Assembly (NCBI RefSeq): GCF_000236785.1
Contig: NZ_AGUF01000033.1
Span: forward strand, 1 to 64,000
Direction of reading: 5' to 3'
DNA length: 64,000 nt
Origin: Achromobacter arsenitoxydans SY8
GTDB taxonomy: Bacteria > Pseudomonadota > Gammaproteobacteria > Burkholderiales > Burkholderiaceae_B
The notes under the pieces were generated by a model. It made no database searches, had not been told where the DNA came from, and was given only the letters and a program-made list of their open reading frames with translations. The position numbers and the translations under genes are program-made. Positions 33,282-45,334 of the stretch are shown here, piece after piece; the first letter of the stretch is position 1; each line of letters begins with the position of its first letter.

Positions 33282-34241
33282 TTACTGCAACTTGATCTGC
33301 GCGCGCTCGATCACCGTCTTCCAGCGGTCGCGCTCGGTGCGGATCTGCTCGCCGAATTCCGCGGGCGTATTGCCCAGCGGGAACGCCCCCGTCTCTTCCA
33401 TCTTGGCCGCGGTGGCGGGATCGCGAACCGCGCGGGCAAAGGCGTCGGCCAGCTTGTCGCGCACGTCGGCCGGCATGCCGGCCGGCCCCACCACGCCGTA
33501 CCAGGCCGTCACGTCGTAATCCTTGTAGCCCTGTTCCGCGAACGTCGGCACGTCCGGCAGGCGCGGATTGCGCGCCGTGCCGGTGATCGCCAGCGCCTGC
33601 AGGTGATTGCTCTTCAGGTACGGCAGCGATGACGGGAAGTTGTCGAAGATCACCGGCACCACGCCGCCCACGGTGTCGGTCAGCGCGGGCGCGGAGCCGC
33701 GGTACGAGATGCTGTTCATCTTGCCGCCGATGATCTGCAGGAACCAGATCATGCCCAGGTCGTTCACACCGCCCGCGCCCGCATTCGCATAGCCGTCCTT
33801 GCCGGGATTGGCGCGCACGTACGTCACGAATTCGGCCAGCGTCTTGGCCGGGAACTTCGGATTCACGCTAAGGATGTTGGGGCTGGTCACCAGGTTGCTG
33901 ACCGGCGTGAAATCCTTGACCGGGTCATAGGCCAGGTTGGGGAACAGATGCGGCGCGGTGCCGTGCGTGCTGACGGTGGCCAGACCCACCGTATAGCCGT
34001 CCGGCTTGGCGCGCGCCGTCGCAGTCATGCCGATCGTGCCGGACGCGCCCGTCCGGTTTTCGACCACGATCTGCTGGCCCAGGATCTCGCCCGCCTTGGC
34101 CGCGGCCACCCGGCCGACGATATCGGTGGGCCCGCCGGCCGGGAACGGCACGATCAGCGTGATGGGACGGTCGGGAAAGGCGGCGTGGGCCGCGGGCAGC
34201 GCGGCCGCCAGCGCCAGTGCGGCGCAAGTCTTGCGGAACAT
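33282..34241 (-). CDS. Bug-family tripartite tricarboxylate receptor 5
   Basis: A 319-residue Bug/TctC periplasmic receptor. Signal peptide residues 1-20 (PAAHA|AFPDRP). Motifs: [72 protein letters not shown]. It lies 33 bp downstream of a D-aminoacylase gene on the same strand, so an N-acyl-amino acid or similar carboxylate is its probable ligand. Confidence 0.87.
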   Translation of the reverse strand: MFRKTCAALALAAALPAAHAAFPDRPITLIVPFPAGGPTDIVGRVAAAKAGEILGQQIVVENRTGASGTIGMTATARAKPDGYTVGLATVSTHGTAPHLFPNLAYDPVKDFTPVSNLVTSPNILSVNPKFPAKTLAEFVTYVRANPGKDGYANAGAGGVNDLGMIWFLQIIGGKMNSISYRGSAPALTDTVGGVVPVIFDNFPSSLPYLKSNHLQALAITGTARNPRLPDVPTFAEQGYKDYDVTAWYGVVGPAGMPADVRDKLADAFARAVRDPATAAKMEETGAFPLGNTPAEFGEQIRTERDRWKTVIERAQIKLQ

Positions 34242-34274
34242 GATGGTTTGTCTCCTGTGGGGAAGCTGCTGTTG

Positions 34275-35735
34275 TTATGGAAGGGATTGTGCGGCGTCCG
34301 GGACGCGGCGCAGGATCTTGCCGGGGCGCGGCATGCCGGCTGCGGCCGGAAACACCTGCCGGCCATTGACCAGGACCTGCTCCACGCCGATGGAAGCCAG
34401 GGTGGGCTCTTCCCAGGTGGCGCGGTCCACGACGGTGTCGGCATCAAACACCACGATGTCCGCCCACGCGCCCACGCTGAGCTGGCCCCGCCCCGCCAGG
34501 CCGAAGACGCGGGCGGGCAAGGACGTCATCTTGGCCACCGCGGCCTCCAGCGTCACAAGCTGCGCCTCGCGCACATAGCGGCCCAGCACCCGCGTGAAGC
34601 TGCCCCACAACCGGGGATGCGGGTGCGCGTCGTTCGGCAGCCCGTCGGAGCCGACCATGCAGCACTCATGCTGGAAGATGCGGCGCACCTCGTCCTCGTC
34701 CATCGCGAAGTAGATCGCGCCGGCCGGGCACAGGCGCTCGGCCGCCGTGGTCTTGTCGCAGCCCCAGCGCGCCGCGATATCGCTGAGGTATTCGCCGCTG
34801 CACTCGGGGTGCGGCGTGGACCACGTGATGCGGATGTCGTCGATGGTCTCGGCGCGCTCCGGGATCAGGATGGTGGAGCTGCCCGGATAGGGATAGATGT
34901 CCAGCGCGACGTCCACGCCTTCGGCGCGCGCGCGGTCGATGTTGGCCAGCGTGGCGCGGCTCTTGCCCCAGTTGCGGGGCATCATGCACTTGTGGTGCGA
35001 CAGCACCGTGGCGCAGCCGGTGCTGCGGCCGATAGCCAGCACTTCGTCCACCGCGGCCTCCACCTCGTCGCCTTCATTGCGGATATGGCTGGTGTGCATT
35101 GCGCCATGCGCCGCCGCGACGTGCGCCAGGCCTTCCAGTTCGGCCTGCCGCGCCATGCCGCCCGGCTGGTAGGCCAGGCCGGTGCTGAAGCCCACGGCGC
35201 CCGCTTCCAGGGCGTCCGCCAGCATGCGCTGCATCAGGGATTGTTCCTCGGCCGTGGGCTGCGCCGTCGGATCGCGCATGGCGGCCAGGCGCAGGTTGGC
35301 GTGGCCCACCAGGGCCGCCACGTTGATGACAGGCTGGCGCACGCGCAGCTCGTCAAAGTAGTCGCCCATGCTGTCGAACAGCGGGGTCTCGCCCAGCAGC
35401 GCCAGCGCCGCCGCGGTGTTGCCCGCCTGCGGCGCAGGCGCGCCGCTCACGCCACAGTTTCCAACCACGACCGAGGTAATGCCCTGGCTGGTCTTCCAGG
35501 CCAGATCGGGCTTTTCCACGAACATCAGGTCATCGTGGCCGTGCACGTCGATGAAGCCGGGCGCCACGATCCTGCCGGCGGTGTCCACGCGGCGCCGGGC
35601 GGGAACCGCCGATAGGTCGCCGATGGCCGCGATGCGCTCGCCCGCCACGCCCACGTCGGCGCGCCGCCGCGGGCCGCCCAGGCCGTCGATGAGCCAGCCG
35701 CCTTCGATGATGAGATCCAGATCGCCCTGCCGCAT
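34275..35735 (-). CDS. N-acyl-D-amino-acid deacylase family amidohydrolase
   Basis: A 486-residue amidohydrolase-superfamily enzyme of the D-aminoacylase type, hydrolysing N-acyl-D-amino acids or related amides. Metal ligands H65 and H67 (FIDVHGHDD), NCGVSGAP, the HTSHIRNEG segment and VGSDGLPNDAHPHPR are as in the family. Full length. The ATG follows GGAAG. Operonic with a Bug receptor and divergent from a LysR regulator, which together look like a small uptake-and-hydrolysis module. Confidence 0.85.
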   Translation of the reverse strand: MRQGDLDLIIEGGWLIDGLGGPRRRADVGVAGERIAAIGDLSAVPARRRVDTAGRIVAPGFIDVHGHDDLMFVEKPDLAWKTSQGITSVVVGNCGVSGAPAPQAGNTAAALALLGETPLFDSMGDYFDELRVRQPVINVAALVGHANLRLAAMRDPTAQPTAEEQSLMQRMLADALEAGAVGFSTGLAYQPGGMARQAELEGLAHVAAAHGAMHTSHIRNEGDEVEAAVDEVLAIGRSTGCATVLSHHKCMMPRNWGKSRATLANIDRARAEGVDVALDIYPYPGSSTILIPERAETIDDIRITWSTPHPECSGEYLSDIAARWGCDKTTAAERLCPAGAIYFAMDEDEVRRIFQHECCMVGSDGLPNDAHPHPRLWGSFTRVLGRYVREAQLVTLEAAVAKMTSLPARVFGLAGRGQLSVGAWADIVVFDADTVVDRATWEEPTLASIGVEQVLVNGRQVFPAAAGMPRPGKILRRVPDAAQSLP

Positions 35736-35774
35736 GATGCTTCCGCCTTGTTGAAGGCCGTAGTATCGTCCGGC

Positions 35775-35813
35775 GGATCAATCTGGAAAAATTGTTTTTA
35801 TTGATCCATCAAT
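35775..35813. promoter_or_regulatory. LysR-type operator in the divergent gap
   Basis: GGATCAAT (35775-35782) and ATTGATCC (35800-35807) form an inverted repeat with a 17-bp spacer. ATTGAT-CC-ATCAAT (35800-35813) is a second, overlapping palindrome. Three ATTGAT units in a 90-bp gap suit recognition and activation sites of a LysR tetramer. Confidence 0.5.
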
Positions 35814-35824
35814 CTCGTTTTGAA

Positions 35825-36793
35825 ATGAATCGCCTGCCCAAGCACGTCACCCTGAAACACCTGACCGCCTTCGTCGCGGTGGCCCAGGAATCCAGCTTCA
35901 CGCATGCGGCCAAACGCCTGTTCCAGACGCAATCGTCGGTGACCAGCCTGGTGCGCCAGCTGGAAGACGCGCTGGGCACGCAGCTCTTTGCGCGCACCAG
36001 CCGGCGCGTGCTGCTGACGCCGGCTGGCGAGGAATTCCTGCCGCGGGTCATGCGGCTGCTGGCGGATTTCGATGGCGTGATCGAGGACGTGGTGCGCTTT
36101 GGCGCGCTGGAGCGCGGACGCGTGGGCGTGGCGGCGGCGCCGTCGGCGATCACGCAGATCATCGCGCCGGCCGCCGCCGCGTTCTCGGCGCAGTACCCGG
36201 CGGTGCGCCTGTATCTCAGCGACGACAACTCCGGCCGCATCCAGCGCAAAGTGGCCGCGCGGGAAGTGGATTTTGGCCTGACCAGCCGTTGGGCCGACGC
36301 CCCCAGCCTGCAGTTCGACGCCCTGCTGGAAGACCGCTTCGGCGTGCTGTACCGCCAGGACGACGCCAGCTTGCGCCCAGGGCTCGACGGCGCGCTGCGC
36401 TGGACCGAGCTGTCCGGGCGCAAGCTGGTGGGGGTGGTGGACGAGACCGGCATCATGGCGCTGCTGCGCGCCCGCGCCGACCTGCCGATCGAGGCCGCCG
36501 CGCCGTTTTATGAAGCGTCCAGCACCACCTCGCAGGCCGCGCTGGTCAAGGCGGGCATGGGAGTAGCGCTGTTGCCCGCGCTGGCCGCGCAGCGGGTGCT
36601 GGAGCCCGGCCTGGCCTTTGCCCTGCTGGCGCGGCCGACGGTCGTGCGCACGGTGTGCATCATCCGCCACAAGGAATATCCCCTGAGCCCCGCCGCGCTG
36701 GCGCTGATCGGCGCCATTCACGAATACCTGCGGACGGCGGAACTGCCGGCGGGCTGCCGGCGCGTGCCAAAGCGCGCAAGGCCGAAGATCTGA
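35825..36793 (+). CDS. LysR-type regulator
   Basis: A 322-residue LysR regulator. Helix-turn-helix in residues about 20-45 (THAAKRLFQTQSSVTSLVRQLE). The effector domain includes GRVGVAAAPSAITQIIAPAAAAF and GVALLPALAAQRVL. I chose ATG 35825; an in-frame TTG at 35792 would place the operator inside the gene. Divergent from the D-aminoacylase/Bug pair, its likely target. Confidence 0.8.
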   Translation: MNRLPKHVTLKHLTAFVAVAQESSFTHAAKRLFQTQSSVTSLVRQLEDALGTQLFARTSRRVLLTPAGEEFLPRVMRLLADFDGVIEDVVRFGALERGRVGVAAAPSAITQIIAPAAAAFSAQYPAVRLYLSDDNSGRIQRKVAAREVDFGLTSRWADAPSLQFDALLEDRFGVLYRQDDASLRPGLDGALRWTELSGRKLVGVVDETGIMALLRARADLPIEAAAPFYEASSTTSQAALVKAGMGVALLPALAAQRVLEPGLAFALLARPTVVRTVCIIRHKEYPLSPAALALIGAIHEYLRTAELPAGCRRVPKRARPKI

Positions 36794-36804
36794 GGCGCCG
36801 GAAC

Positions 36805-37248
36805 TCAGCCCGCGCGCAGCTTCGCGTCCAGCGCGGCCAACCCGGCCGCGAAAACGCCCTGGCCAACTGCCGCCGCCACATCGCCCAGCTCCGCGCCTTC
36901 GACGCGGAAATCGGCCCACCACTGCACCAGGGTTCCGCCGCCTTCCGTAATGGGATGCAGCGACACGCCCGCGACGTAGTCGCGCATGGGCAGGTCGGTT
37001 TCGATGATGGAATAGCGCAGCGCCTTGTTGGGATCATCCAGCATCAACAGTTGCTCGCGCACGAAGCCCGACGGCTTGAGCGTCAGATGCCGCACGGAAC
37101 CCACCGCGTCATGACGCCCGCCCTCTTCCAGCCTGCTCTGCGCAACGCCCGGATGCCAGCCGCCCAGGCCGTTGAAATCGCGGAACATGGGCCAGACCTT
37201 GTCCAGCGGGGCGTTGACGACGGCAGTGATGTGTACGGTATGCGGCAT
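36805..37248 (-). CDS. SRPBCC-family polyketide cyclase/START-like protein
   Basis: A 147-residue SRPBCC (Bet v 1-like) protein. It opens with HITAVVNAPLDKVWPMFRDFNGLGGWHPGV, typical of the family, and includes LVQWWADFRVEG. Such proteins bind hydrophobic ligands and often act as cyclases or lipid carriers. The start at 37248 (MPHTVHITA) is preferred over a 12-codon longer frame. Third gene of a minus-strand set after the Tm-1-like and TIM-barrel genes, with a 71-bp gap. Confidence 0.7.
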   Translation of the reverse strand: MPHTVHITAVVNAPLDKVWPMFRDFNGLGGWHPGVAQSRLEEGGRHDAVGSVRHLTLKPSGFVREQLLMLDDPNKALRYSIIETDLPMRDYVAGVSLHPITEGGGTLVQWWADFRVEGAELGDVAAAVGQGVFAAGLAALDAKLRAG

Positions 37249-37319
37249 TGCGGGCTCCGGCGGACGCGGGACGCGTCGGATCAAGGAAAACTGCTAGCGG
37301 CAGTTGCGGGAAAGGCGGC

Positions 37320-38150
37320 TCAAAAAGTCAGGTTCTTGAACTCGCGCGTGGCGGCCGTGAGGGCCTGTTCAGTGGGCAGGCGCTCCATCGAGCTGGCGCC
37401 GTAGAAGCCATGGCAGTGCTTGCACGCGCGCAACACGTGGGCAGCGTCTTCGGGCGTGGCGATCGGGCCGCCGTGGCACAGCACGATGACGTCGGAGCGC
37501 ACCGCCAGCGCCGCCTCGGCGATGCGGTCGATGGCGGCCACGCAGTCGTCCAGCGTCAGCGCGGTTTCCGCGCCGATGGACCCGCCGGTGGTCAGCCCCA
37601 TGTGCGCAACGATGATATCCGCGCCCGCGCGGGTCATGGCCACGGCGTCGTCCTCGTTGAAGACGTACGGCGTCGTCAGCATGCCCTTCTTGTGCGCCAG
37701 GCGGACCATGTCCACTTCAAGCGCGTAGCCCATGCCGGTTTCTTCCAGATTGGCGCGGAAGTTGCCGTCGATCAGCCCAACGGTGGGGAAGTTCTGCACG
37801 CCGGCAAAACCCTGACGCTTCAGGTCGTCCAGGAACACGTCGAAGTCGCAGAACGGATCGGTGCCGTTCACGCCGGCCAGCACCGGCGTCTTCTTGACCA
37901 CAGGCAGGACTTCGCGGCCCATGTCCACGACAATCTCGTTCGCGTTGCCGTAGGCCAGCAGGCCAGCGAGCGATCCGCGGCCCGCCATGCGGTAGCGGCC
38001 CGAGTTGTAGATCACGATCAGGTCGATGCCGCCCGCTTCCTCGCACTTGGCGGACAGCCCGGTGCCCGCGCCGCCGCCCACGATAGGCGTACGGGCGCGC
38101 ACCATGGCGCGAAACTTGTCCAGCAGTTCGTTACGGTCAAAACGCGGCAT
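37320..38150 (-). CDS. PEP-hydrolase-family TIM-barrel protein
   Basis: A 276-residue predicted TIM barrel of the phosphoenolpyruvate hydrolase-like family. Conserved segments: [84 protein letters not shown]. This family is very often next to, or fused with, a Tm-1-like (UPF0261) protein, as here (12-bp gap). The biochemical function is not settled, so I assign only the family. Confidence 0.75.
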   Translation of the reverse strand: MPRFDRNELLDKFRAMVRARTPIVGGGAGTGLSAKCEEAGGIDLIVIYNSGRYRMAGRGSLAGLLAYGNANEIVVDMGREVLPVVKKTPVLAGVNGTDPFCDFDVFLDDLKRQGFAGVQNFPTVGLIDGNFRANLEETGMGYALEVDMVRLAHKKGMLTTPYVFNEDDAVAMTRAGADIIVAHMGLTTGGSIGAETALTLDDCVAAIDRIAEAALAVRSDVIVLCHGGPIATPEDAAHVLRACKHCHGFYGASSMERLPTEQALTAATREFKNLTF

Positions 38151-38161
38151 GGCGGCAATCC

Positions 38162-39373
38162 TCAGTGTGCGGCAATTTCAAGAAAGTGTTCCACCGCCGT
38201 CTTGGCGAACAGCGGATCGTTGATATGGCAGGAAACGCGCACCAGGCGGCGGTCCGCAGTCTGGTGCAGGTTGGTTTCCAGCGCGGCGAACAGCGCTGCG
38301 TCGGCCTCGGGATCCCAGAACGCCTGGCCCGGCGCGTCCAGCGCCGACACGCCGCCTTCGGGAATCAGAAAGCGCACCGGGCCGTTGCACAGATTCAGGC
38401 GGCTGGCGATCCATTCGCCCTGCCGGGTGTTTTCTTCGGCCGTGGTGCGCATCAGCGTCACCTGCGGATTGTGCGGATAGAACTTGCGGCCGCGGTAGCG
38501 TTCGGGGACGGTGTCCATGGCGCCGAAATTCACCATATCCAGCGCGCCGCACGAACCTACATAGGGCGCGCCGCTGCGCGCCACGGCGCCGAAGCGGTCT
38601 TCGGTGCACGCCAGCACGCCGCCGAAGAGCAGATCGCAGACCTCGGTCGTGGTCAGGTCCAGCACGCCCGCCAAGAGGCGGCTGTCGAGCAGCTTTTCCA
38701 TGGACTGCCCGCCCGTGCCCGTGGCGTGGAACACCAGGCAGTCGTAGCGGGATTCGAGCAGCGGAACGACCTGCTGCACGCAGGGCGTGGTGACGCCGAA
38801 CATGGTGATGCCCACGGCGGGCTGGCCGTCGTCGGCGGTGGCGCTGGCGGCCTGGCGGAACGCCCCGCCGATGGCGCCGGCCGCATTGGCCAGCACGCGG
38901 CGCGAGATGCGGTTCAGGCCCGCCACGTCCGTCACGGAGTACATCATGGCGATGTCCGACGGGCCCACATAAGGAGCAACGTTGCCCGAGGCCATCGTCG
39001 ACACCATCACCTTGGGCGTGCCGATCGGCAGCGCGCGCATGGCCGGCGTGATGAGGGCGGTGCCGCCCGACCCGCCCAGGCCCAGCAGCGCGCCGATTTC
39101 AGCATTGCCGGCGGCATAGCGTTCAAACGCCAGGGCCATGGCCGCGATAGCGGTGCCGCGGTCCCCGGTGAAGACCGCGCCGGCGCCCTCGGGGTGGCTG
39201 CGGGCGATCTCCTGCGCCGACACCTGGGCGGCGCTGGGCGCGCCCGAGGTCGACACGTCCACCGACACCACGTCCAGCCCGTCGCGCCTGAGCAGGTCCG
39301 CCACGTATTCGGCCTCGTGGCCCTTGGTGTCGTAGGTGGCGGCGACAAAGACCCGCTGCTTCGTATGCGTCAT
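38162..39373 (-). CDS. Tm-1-like ATP-binding (UPF0261) protein
   Basis: A 403-residue protein of the UPF0261/Tm-1-like family, related to the N-terminal domain of the tomato Tm-1 resistance protein. Segments: [23 protein letters not shown] at the N-terminus, [55 protein letters not shown]. The start at 39373 (MTHTKQRV) has GGAGGAG just upstream; a 73-codon longer frame is rejected. Operonic with the TIM-barrel protein and divergent from a TetR regulator. Function unknown. Confidence 0.75.
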   Translation of the reverse strand: MTHTKQRVFVAATYDTKGHEAEYVADLLRRDGLDVVSVDVSTSGAPSAAQVSAQEIARSHPEGAGAVFTGDRGTAIAAMALAFERYAAGNAEIGALLGLGGSGGTALITPAMRALPIGTPKVMVSTMASGNVAPYVGPSDIAMMYSVTDVAGLNRISRRVLANAAGAIGGAFRQAASATADDGQPAVGITMFGVTTPCVQQVVPLLESRYDCLVFHATGTGGQSMEKLLDSRLLAGVLDLTTTEVCDLLFGGVLACTEDRFGAVARSGAPYVGSCGALDMVNFGAMDTVPERYRGRKFYPHNPQVTLMRTTAEENTRQGEWIASRLNLCNGPVRFLIPEGGVSALDAPGQAFWDPEADAALFAALETNLHQTADRRLVRVSCHINDPLFAKTAVEHFLEIAAH

Positions 39374-39432
39374 GACTCCTCCGCGGGCGGCTACACTCCG
39401 TGCGCGCCTCGATATGTGAGGCCAAAGGCCTG

Positions 39433-39480
39433 TAGAATCTAGAAATGAGACGAAAGAATCATACTGAGACACCTGTCTCA
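39433..39480 (+). promoter_or_regulatory. TetR operator and possible leaderless promoter
   Basis: TAGAAT (39433-39438) sits 6 bp before the ATG at 39445. TGAGACA-CC-TGTCTCA (39465-39480) is a perfect 7-2-7 palindrome inside the first codons, and a further TGAGAC lies at 39446. This suggests autoregulation by the TetR protein encoded here. Confidence 0.4.
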
Positions 39481-40182
39481 CGTCAAACCCCGCCCTCCGC
39501 AAAAAAGGCGGCCTCCCCGGCCGCCGGAACCCGCCTGATCGCCCCCGCCAGCCGCCAGGCGGCAGCCAGCGGCGAGCCGCCGCACGGGCCACGCGCCCGC
39601 ATGCGCAAAACGCTGCTGGAAGCCGCCCAGCGCCTGATGGCGCAAGGCGTCACGCCATCGGTCGCGGAACTGGCCGAACACGCGCAGGTGTCGCGGGCGA
39701 CGGCCTATCGGTACTTCCCCAGCCAGAGCGCGCTGATCGCCGCCGTGGTGGACGAAAGCCTCGGCCCCATCCTGGCCTGGGACTCCGCCGCGCCGGACGC
39801 CGCCCAGCGCGTCGACGAACTACTGCGATTCGCCTATCCCCGGCTGGAAGCCCATGAAGCCCCGCTGCGCGCCGCCATCCAGGTGTCCCTGCAGCAACAC
39901 GCCGAAGCCAGCGCCGGCAAGGCCGGCGCTGAACCCCGGCTGGTGCGCGGACACCGGGTCGACATCCTGAAGCGAGCCATCGCGCCGCTGGCGGCGGACC
40001 TGACGCCGGCGCAACAGGACCGCGTAGCGCAGGCCCTGTCGCTGGTCTACGGCACCGAGGTGTTCCTGGTGCTCAAGGACATCTGGAAACTGGACCTGAA
40101 CGAAATCACCGGCGTGGTGCGCTGGACAGCCAACGCCATCATCAATCAAGCGATGGCCGAGGCCGCGTCAGAGAAAAAATAA
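39445..40182 (+). CDS. TetR-family regulator
   Basis: A 245-residue TetR regulator. A long Ala/Pro-rich basic N-terminal extension (1-50) precedes the helix-turn-helix (about 55-98: [35 protein letters not shown]). The rest is the helical ligand domain. No ribosome site precedes ATG 39445 and a -10-like sequence abuts it, so the mRNA may be leaderless; the true start could also be an internal codon. Divergent from the Tm-1-like operon by 71 bp, its likely target. Confidence 0.75.
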   Translation: MRRKNHTETPVSRQTPPSAKKAASPAAGTRLIAPASRQAAASGEPPHGPRARMRKTLLEAAQRLMAQGVTPSVAELAEHAQVSRATAYRYFPSQSALIAAVVDESLGPILAWDSAAPDAAQRVDELLRFAYPRLEAHEAPLRAAIQVSLQQHAEASAGKAGAEPRLVRGHRVDILKRAIAPLAADLTPAQQDRVAQALSLVYGTEVFLVLKDIWKLDLNEITGVVRWTANAIINQAMAEAASEKK

Positions 40183-40297
40183 GCCATCCGCAGCGGCTGA
40201 CGCGCAGGTGTCATCCCCACGTCATTCCCGGCCCGCATAGTTCGGCGCTCCGCGGCAATGCCTTCCGCATGCCGTCATGACGTTGGAGTGCTTTTCA

Positions 40298-41956
40298 ATG
40301 CAGTTCGAAGTATCCCGCCTGCGGCGGGCCATCATGCCCCTGTCGCTGGCTTGCGTCACCCTCCTCGCCGCCTGCGGCAGCGACGACGATGACGAAACCG
40401 CCCCGCAGCCCACGCCGCCGGTCGTGACCGACCCCACGCCGCCTGCCGAGCAGCCCAAGCCGGTCGAGACCGGCGCGTGGACCACGGGCGACCTGCACGT
40501 GCACACCTACCAGTCGGACGACGCCCAGGTCAGCCTGGAAAGCGCCCTGGATCAGGCCTTCGACCGCTACAAGCTGGACTGGGCCGCGATTTCGAACCAC
40601 CTGCGGCTGTCGGCGCGCGACCACACCGGCGCGACGCTGGCGGGCGGCTCGATCCCGTTCTCGCAGGGCATAGCGCAGTACGAAGTGCCCTTCATCAAGC
40701 AGCAGCAGGCCGCGGGCCGCTACCCCGGCAAGATCATCTTCTCGTCGTTCGAATGGGACATGCCCACGCATGACCACGTCAACATCGGCATCGGCGTGGA
40801 CGATCCGCTGTCGGCCAAGTCGATGGAGGCCGTGGCCGAGTTCGAATACCTGTTCACCAACCGCGACCCCAACCTGTTCGACCCGCTGCTGGTGTCGCGC
40901 CTGTCGGGCGAAACGCGCGCCTACACCACGCACGCCGATTCGCTGGCTGCGCTGCAGTGGCTGCGCGACAAGCACCCCGACAGCTACATGCTGCTGAACC
41001 ACCCGTCGCGCTACGCCGCCAAGTACACGGCCGCGCAGCTGCGCGAGATGCACGACCTGGCGCCGGGCGTCTTCTTCGCCATCGAAGGCATGGTGGGCAA
41101 CCAGATGGAACCGGACCGCGGCGGCTATGCCACGGCCTACACCACTGCGTTCCTGCCCAACCGCACCTACGGCGGCGTCGACTACCTGGTCGCTAACCTG
41201 GGCGGCACGTGGGACGCGCTGCTGGGAGAAGGACGCCGCATCTGGACCGTGGCCGATTCGGACTACCACTTCCGCACCGCCTCGGGCCTGTATAGCAGCG
41301 GCTACGCGCCCGGCGAATACGCCAAGACGCACGTCTGGAAGGACGGCGACGACATGGCGGCAGTGGTGGCGGGCCTGAAGAGCGGGCGCGTGTTCGGCGT
41401 GTTCGGCGATCTGATCGACGCGCTGGACTTCCAGGCGCAAGGCGCGGCCGGCGCCGTGCACATGGGCGGCGAGCTCAAGGCGGCCAAGGGCGAAAAGGTG
41501 GAAGTCACCATCCGCTTCCGCAGCCCCGAGCGCAACAACTATGAGTACCCGATCGAAAGCGGCAACCCCACCTACGTCAAGCCCACCGTGAACCACGTGG
41601 ACCTGATCGTGGGCGACGTGGGCGCACGCGCCGCCGCCGGCACCGCGGCGTACGACAGCGACACCAACCCCACGACGCGCGTGCTGGCCCGCTACACCAG
41701 CGCCGACTGGACGGTGGACGACGAAGGCTACAACGTCATCAAGACCACCATCACCGCCGACAAGAGCCAGTACCTGCGCCTGCGCGGCACCAACCTGGGC
41801 GTGGATGTGGCCGGCGAAACCGCCGCGGGCGAACCGCTGCCCGACGCGAAGGTCGACTTCGCCGACAATGCGGCGCGCTTTAACGCGATCAACGCCCGCA
41901 ACTACAACGACCTGTGGTTCTATTCGAACCCGGTGTTCGTGACGGTGGCGAACTAA
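40298..41956 (+). CDS. PHP-domain metal-dependent lipoprotein
   Basis: A 552-residue exported lipoprotein with lipobox LLAAC (C26), an acidic linker (GSDDDDETAPQP) and a PHP-type phosphoesterase domain starting GDLHVHTYQSDD. Further metal-site segments: FEWDMPTHDHVNIG, LLNHPSR, VADSDYHF. These proteins resemble CehA/McbA-type hydrolases, whose substrates include phosphoesters or carbamates. The start at 40298 (MQFEVSRL) has GGAG upstream; an ATG 7 codons earlier is possible. Stand-alone. The substrate cannot be predicted. Confidence 0.75.
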   Translation: MQFEVSRLRRAIMPLSLACVTLLAACGSDDDDETAPQPTPPVVTDPTPPAEQPKPVETGAWTTGDLHVHTYQSDDAQVSLESALDQAFDRYKLDWAAISNHLRLSARDHTGATLAGGSIPFSQGIAQYEVPFIKQQQAAGRYPGKIIFSSFEWDMPTHDHVNIGIGVDDPLSAKSMEAVAEFEYLFTNRDPNLFDPLLVSRLSGETRAYTTHADSLAALQWLRDKHPDSYMLLNHPSRYAAKYTAAQLREMHDLAPGVFFAIEGMVGNQMEPDRGGYATAYTTAFLPNRTYGGVDYLVANLGGTWDALLGEGRRIWTVADSDYHFRTASGLYSSGYAPGEYAKTHVWKDGDDMAAVVAGLKSGRVFGVFGDLIDALDFQAQGAAGAVHMGGELKAAKGEKVEVTIRFRSPERNNYEYPIESGNPTYVKPTVNHVDLIVGDVGARAAAGTAAYDSDTNPTTRVLARYTSADWTVDDEGYNVIKTTITADKSQYLRLRGTNLGVDVAGETAAGEPLPDAKVDFADNAARFNAINARNYNDLWFYSNPVFVTVAN

Positions 41957-42000
41957 GCGCCGGCGGCGCGCCGGTTCCGGCGCGCCGCATTCCGACGACA

Positions 42001-42030
42001 CAAAAAAAGCCCGGCTTGCGCCGGGCTATC
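42001..42030 (-). terminator. Terminator of clpB
   Basis: On the minus strand AGCCCGGC, loop GCAA, GCCGGGCT is followed by a seven-T run. It sits 14 bp after the clpB stop, and may also catch transcripts of the PHP gene. Confidence 0.9.
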
Positions 42031-42041
42031 TGCCTTCTCGC

Positions 42042-44648
<2,607 letters not shown>

Positions 44649-44709
44649 AATGGTCGTAGTGGCTTGTGGGGAGCCTGACCGATACGTGCCGGCTGGCTCG
44701 ATAACCTGA

Positions 44710-44737
44710 ATATGTGGCCGGATGAGACAATTTCAAC
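44710..44737 (-). promoter_or_regulatory. Sigma32-like heat-shock promoter of clpB
   Basis: On the minus strand TTGAAA (44731-44736), 13 bp, then CCACATAT (44710-44717). This matches the sigma32 consensus (TTGAAA, 13-15 bp, CCCCATNT) with one mismatch in the -10 element. About 60 bp upstream of the start codon. Confidence 0.6.
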
Positions 44738-44786
44738 ACCCGGCCGCCCTCATGGTCTTCTTCGACGTGCAGCAGCAAACTGAGCA

Positions 44787-45236
44787 ATGAGCATATACGT
44801 TTTTGTATACGGAACCCTACGGGCCGGCGAAATCAATGACCTGGCCCGGGCCGCCGCCGCGCGGGGGCTGCCTCCGGCGCGCCATGTCGGGCCGGCCAGC
44901 GTGCCGGGCATGCTGGTGGACTTCGGCGACTGGCCCGGGCTGATCCCGGTGGACGACGGGCGGCGCGTGCGGGGCGACGTTTTCCAGGTGGAACCCGCCC
45001 TGATCGCGCTGATGGACGAAATCGAGGAATACCAGCCCGGCAAGCCCTGCTGTTTCGTGCGCCGGACCGTCCGCGCGCGGCTGGAGGCGCCGGGCCAAAC
45101 CGGCGCGCTGGATTGCCAGTACTACCCCATAAATCCCGCCTTGCGGGCAGCCGCCGTCGACATCGCCGGAGACGACTGGATCGCCTACCGGATGGCCCGG
45201 AATCCGGGTTCCCGGACAACATCGGACTGCCCGTAA
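44787..45236 (+). CDS. Gamma-glutamylcyclotransferase-family protein
   Basis: A 149-residue AIG2/gamma-glutamylcyclotransferase-like protein. It begins with the family's VFVYGTLR (Y8-R12), which forms the substrate loop, and has the acidic active-site region MDEIEEYQPG near residue 78. Proteins of this type cyclise gamma-glutamyl compounds to 5-oxoproline. Divergent from clpB, upstream of fnr with a 98-bp gap. Confidence 0.8.
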   Translation: MSIYVFVYGTLRAGEINDLARAAAARGLPPARHVGPASVPGMLVDFGDWPGLIPVDDGRRVRGDVFQVEPALIALMDEIEEYQPGKPCCFVRRTVRARLEAPGQTGALDCQYYPINPALRAAAVDIAGDDWIAYRMARNPGSRTTSDCP

Positions 45237-45334
45237 GACACCCGTAGTAACAACGGACTACAATAGACGCGAGTCTCATGCTTCACACCCGTTCCGGCGT
45301 CCGCCGCGCGACGGGCACCTCTAAAGGTCATCGT

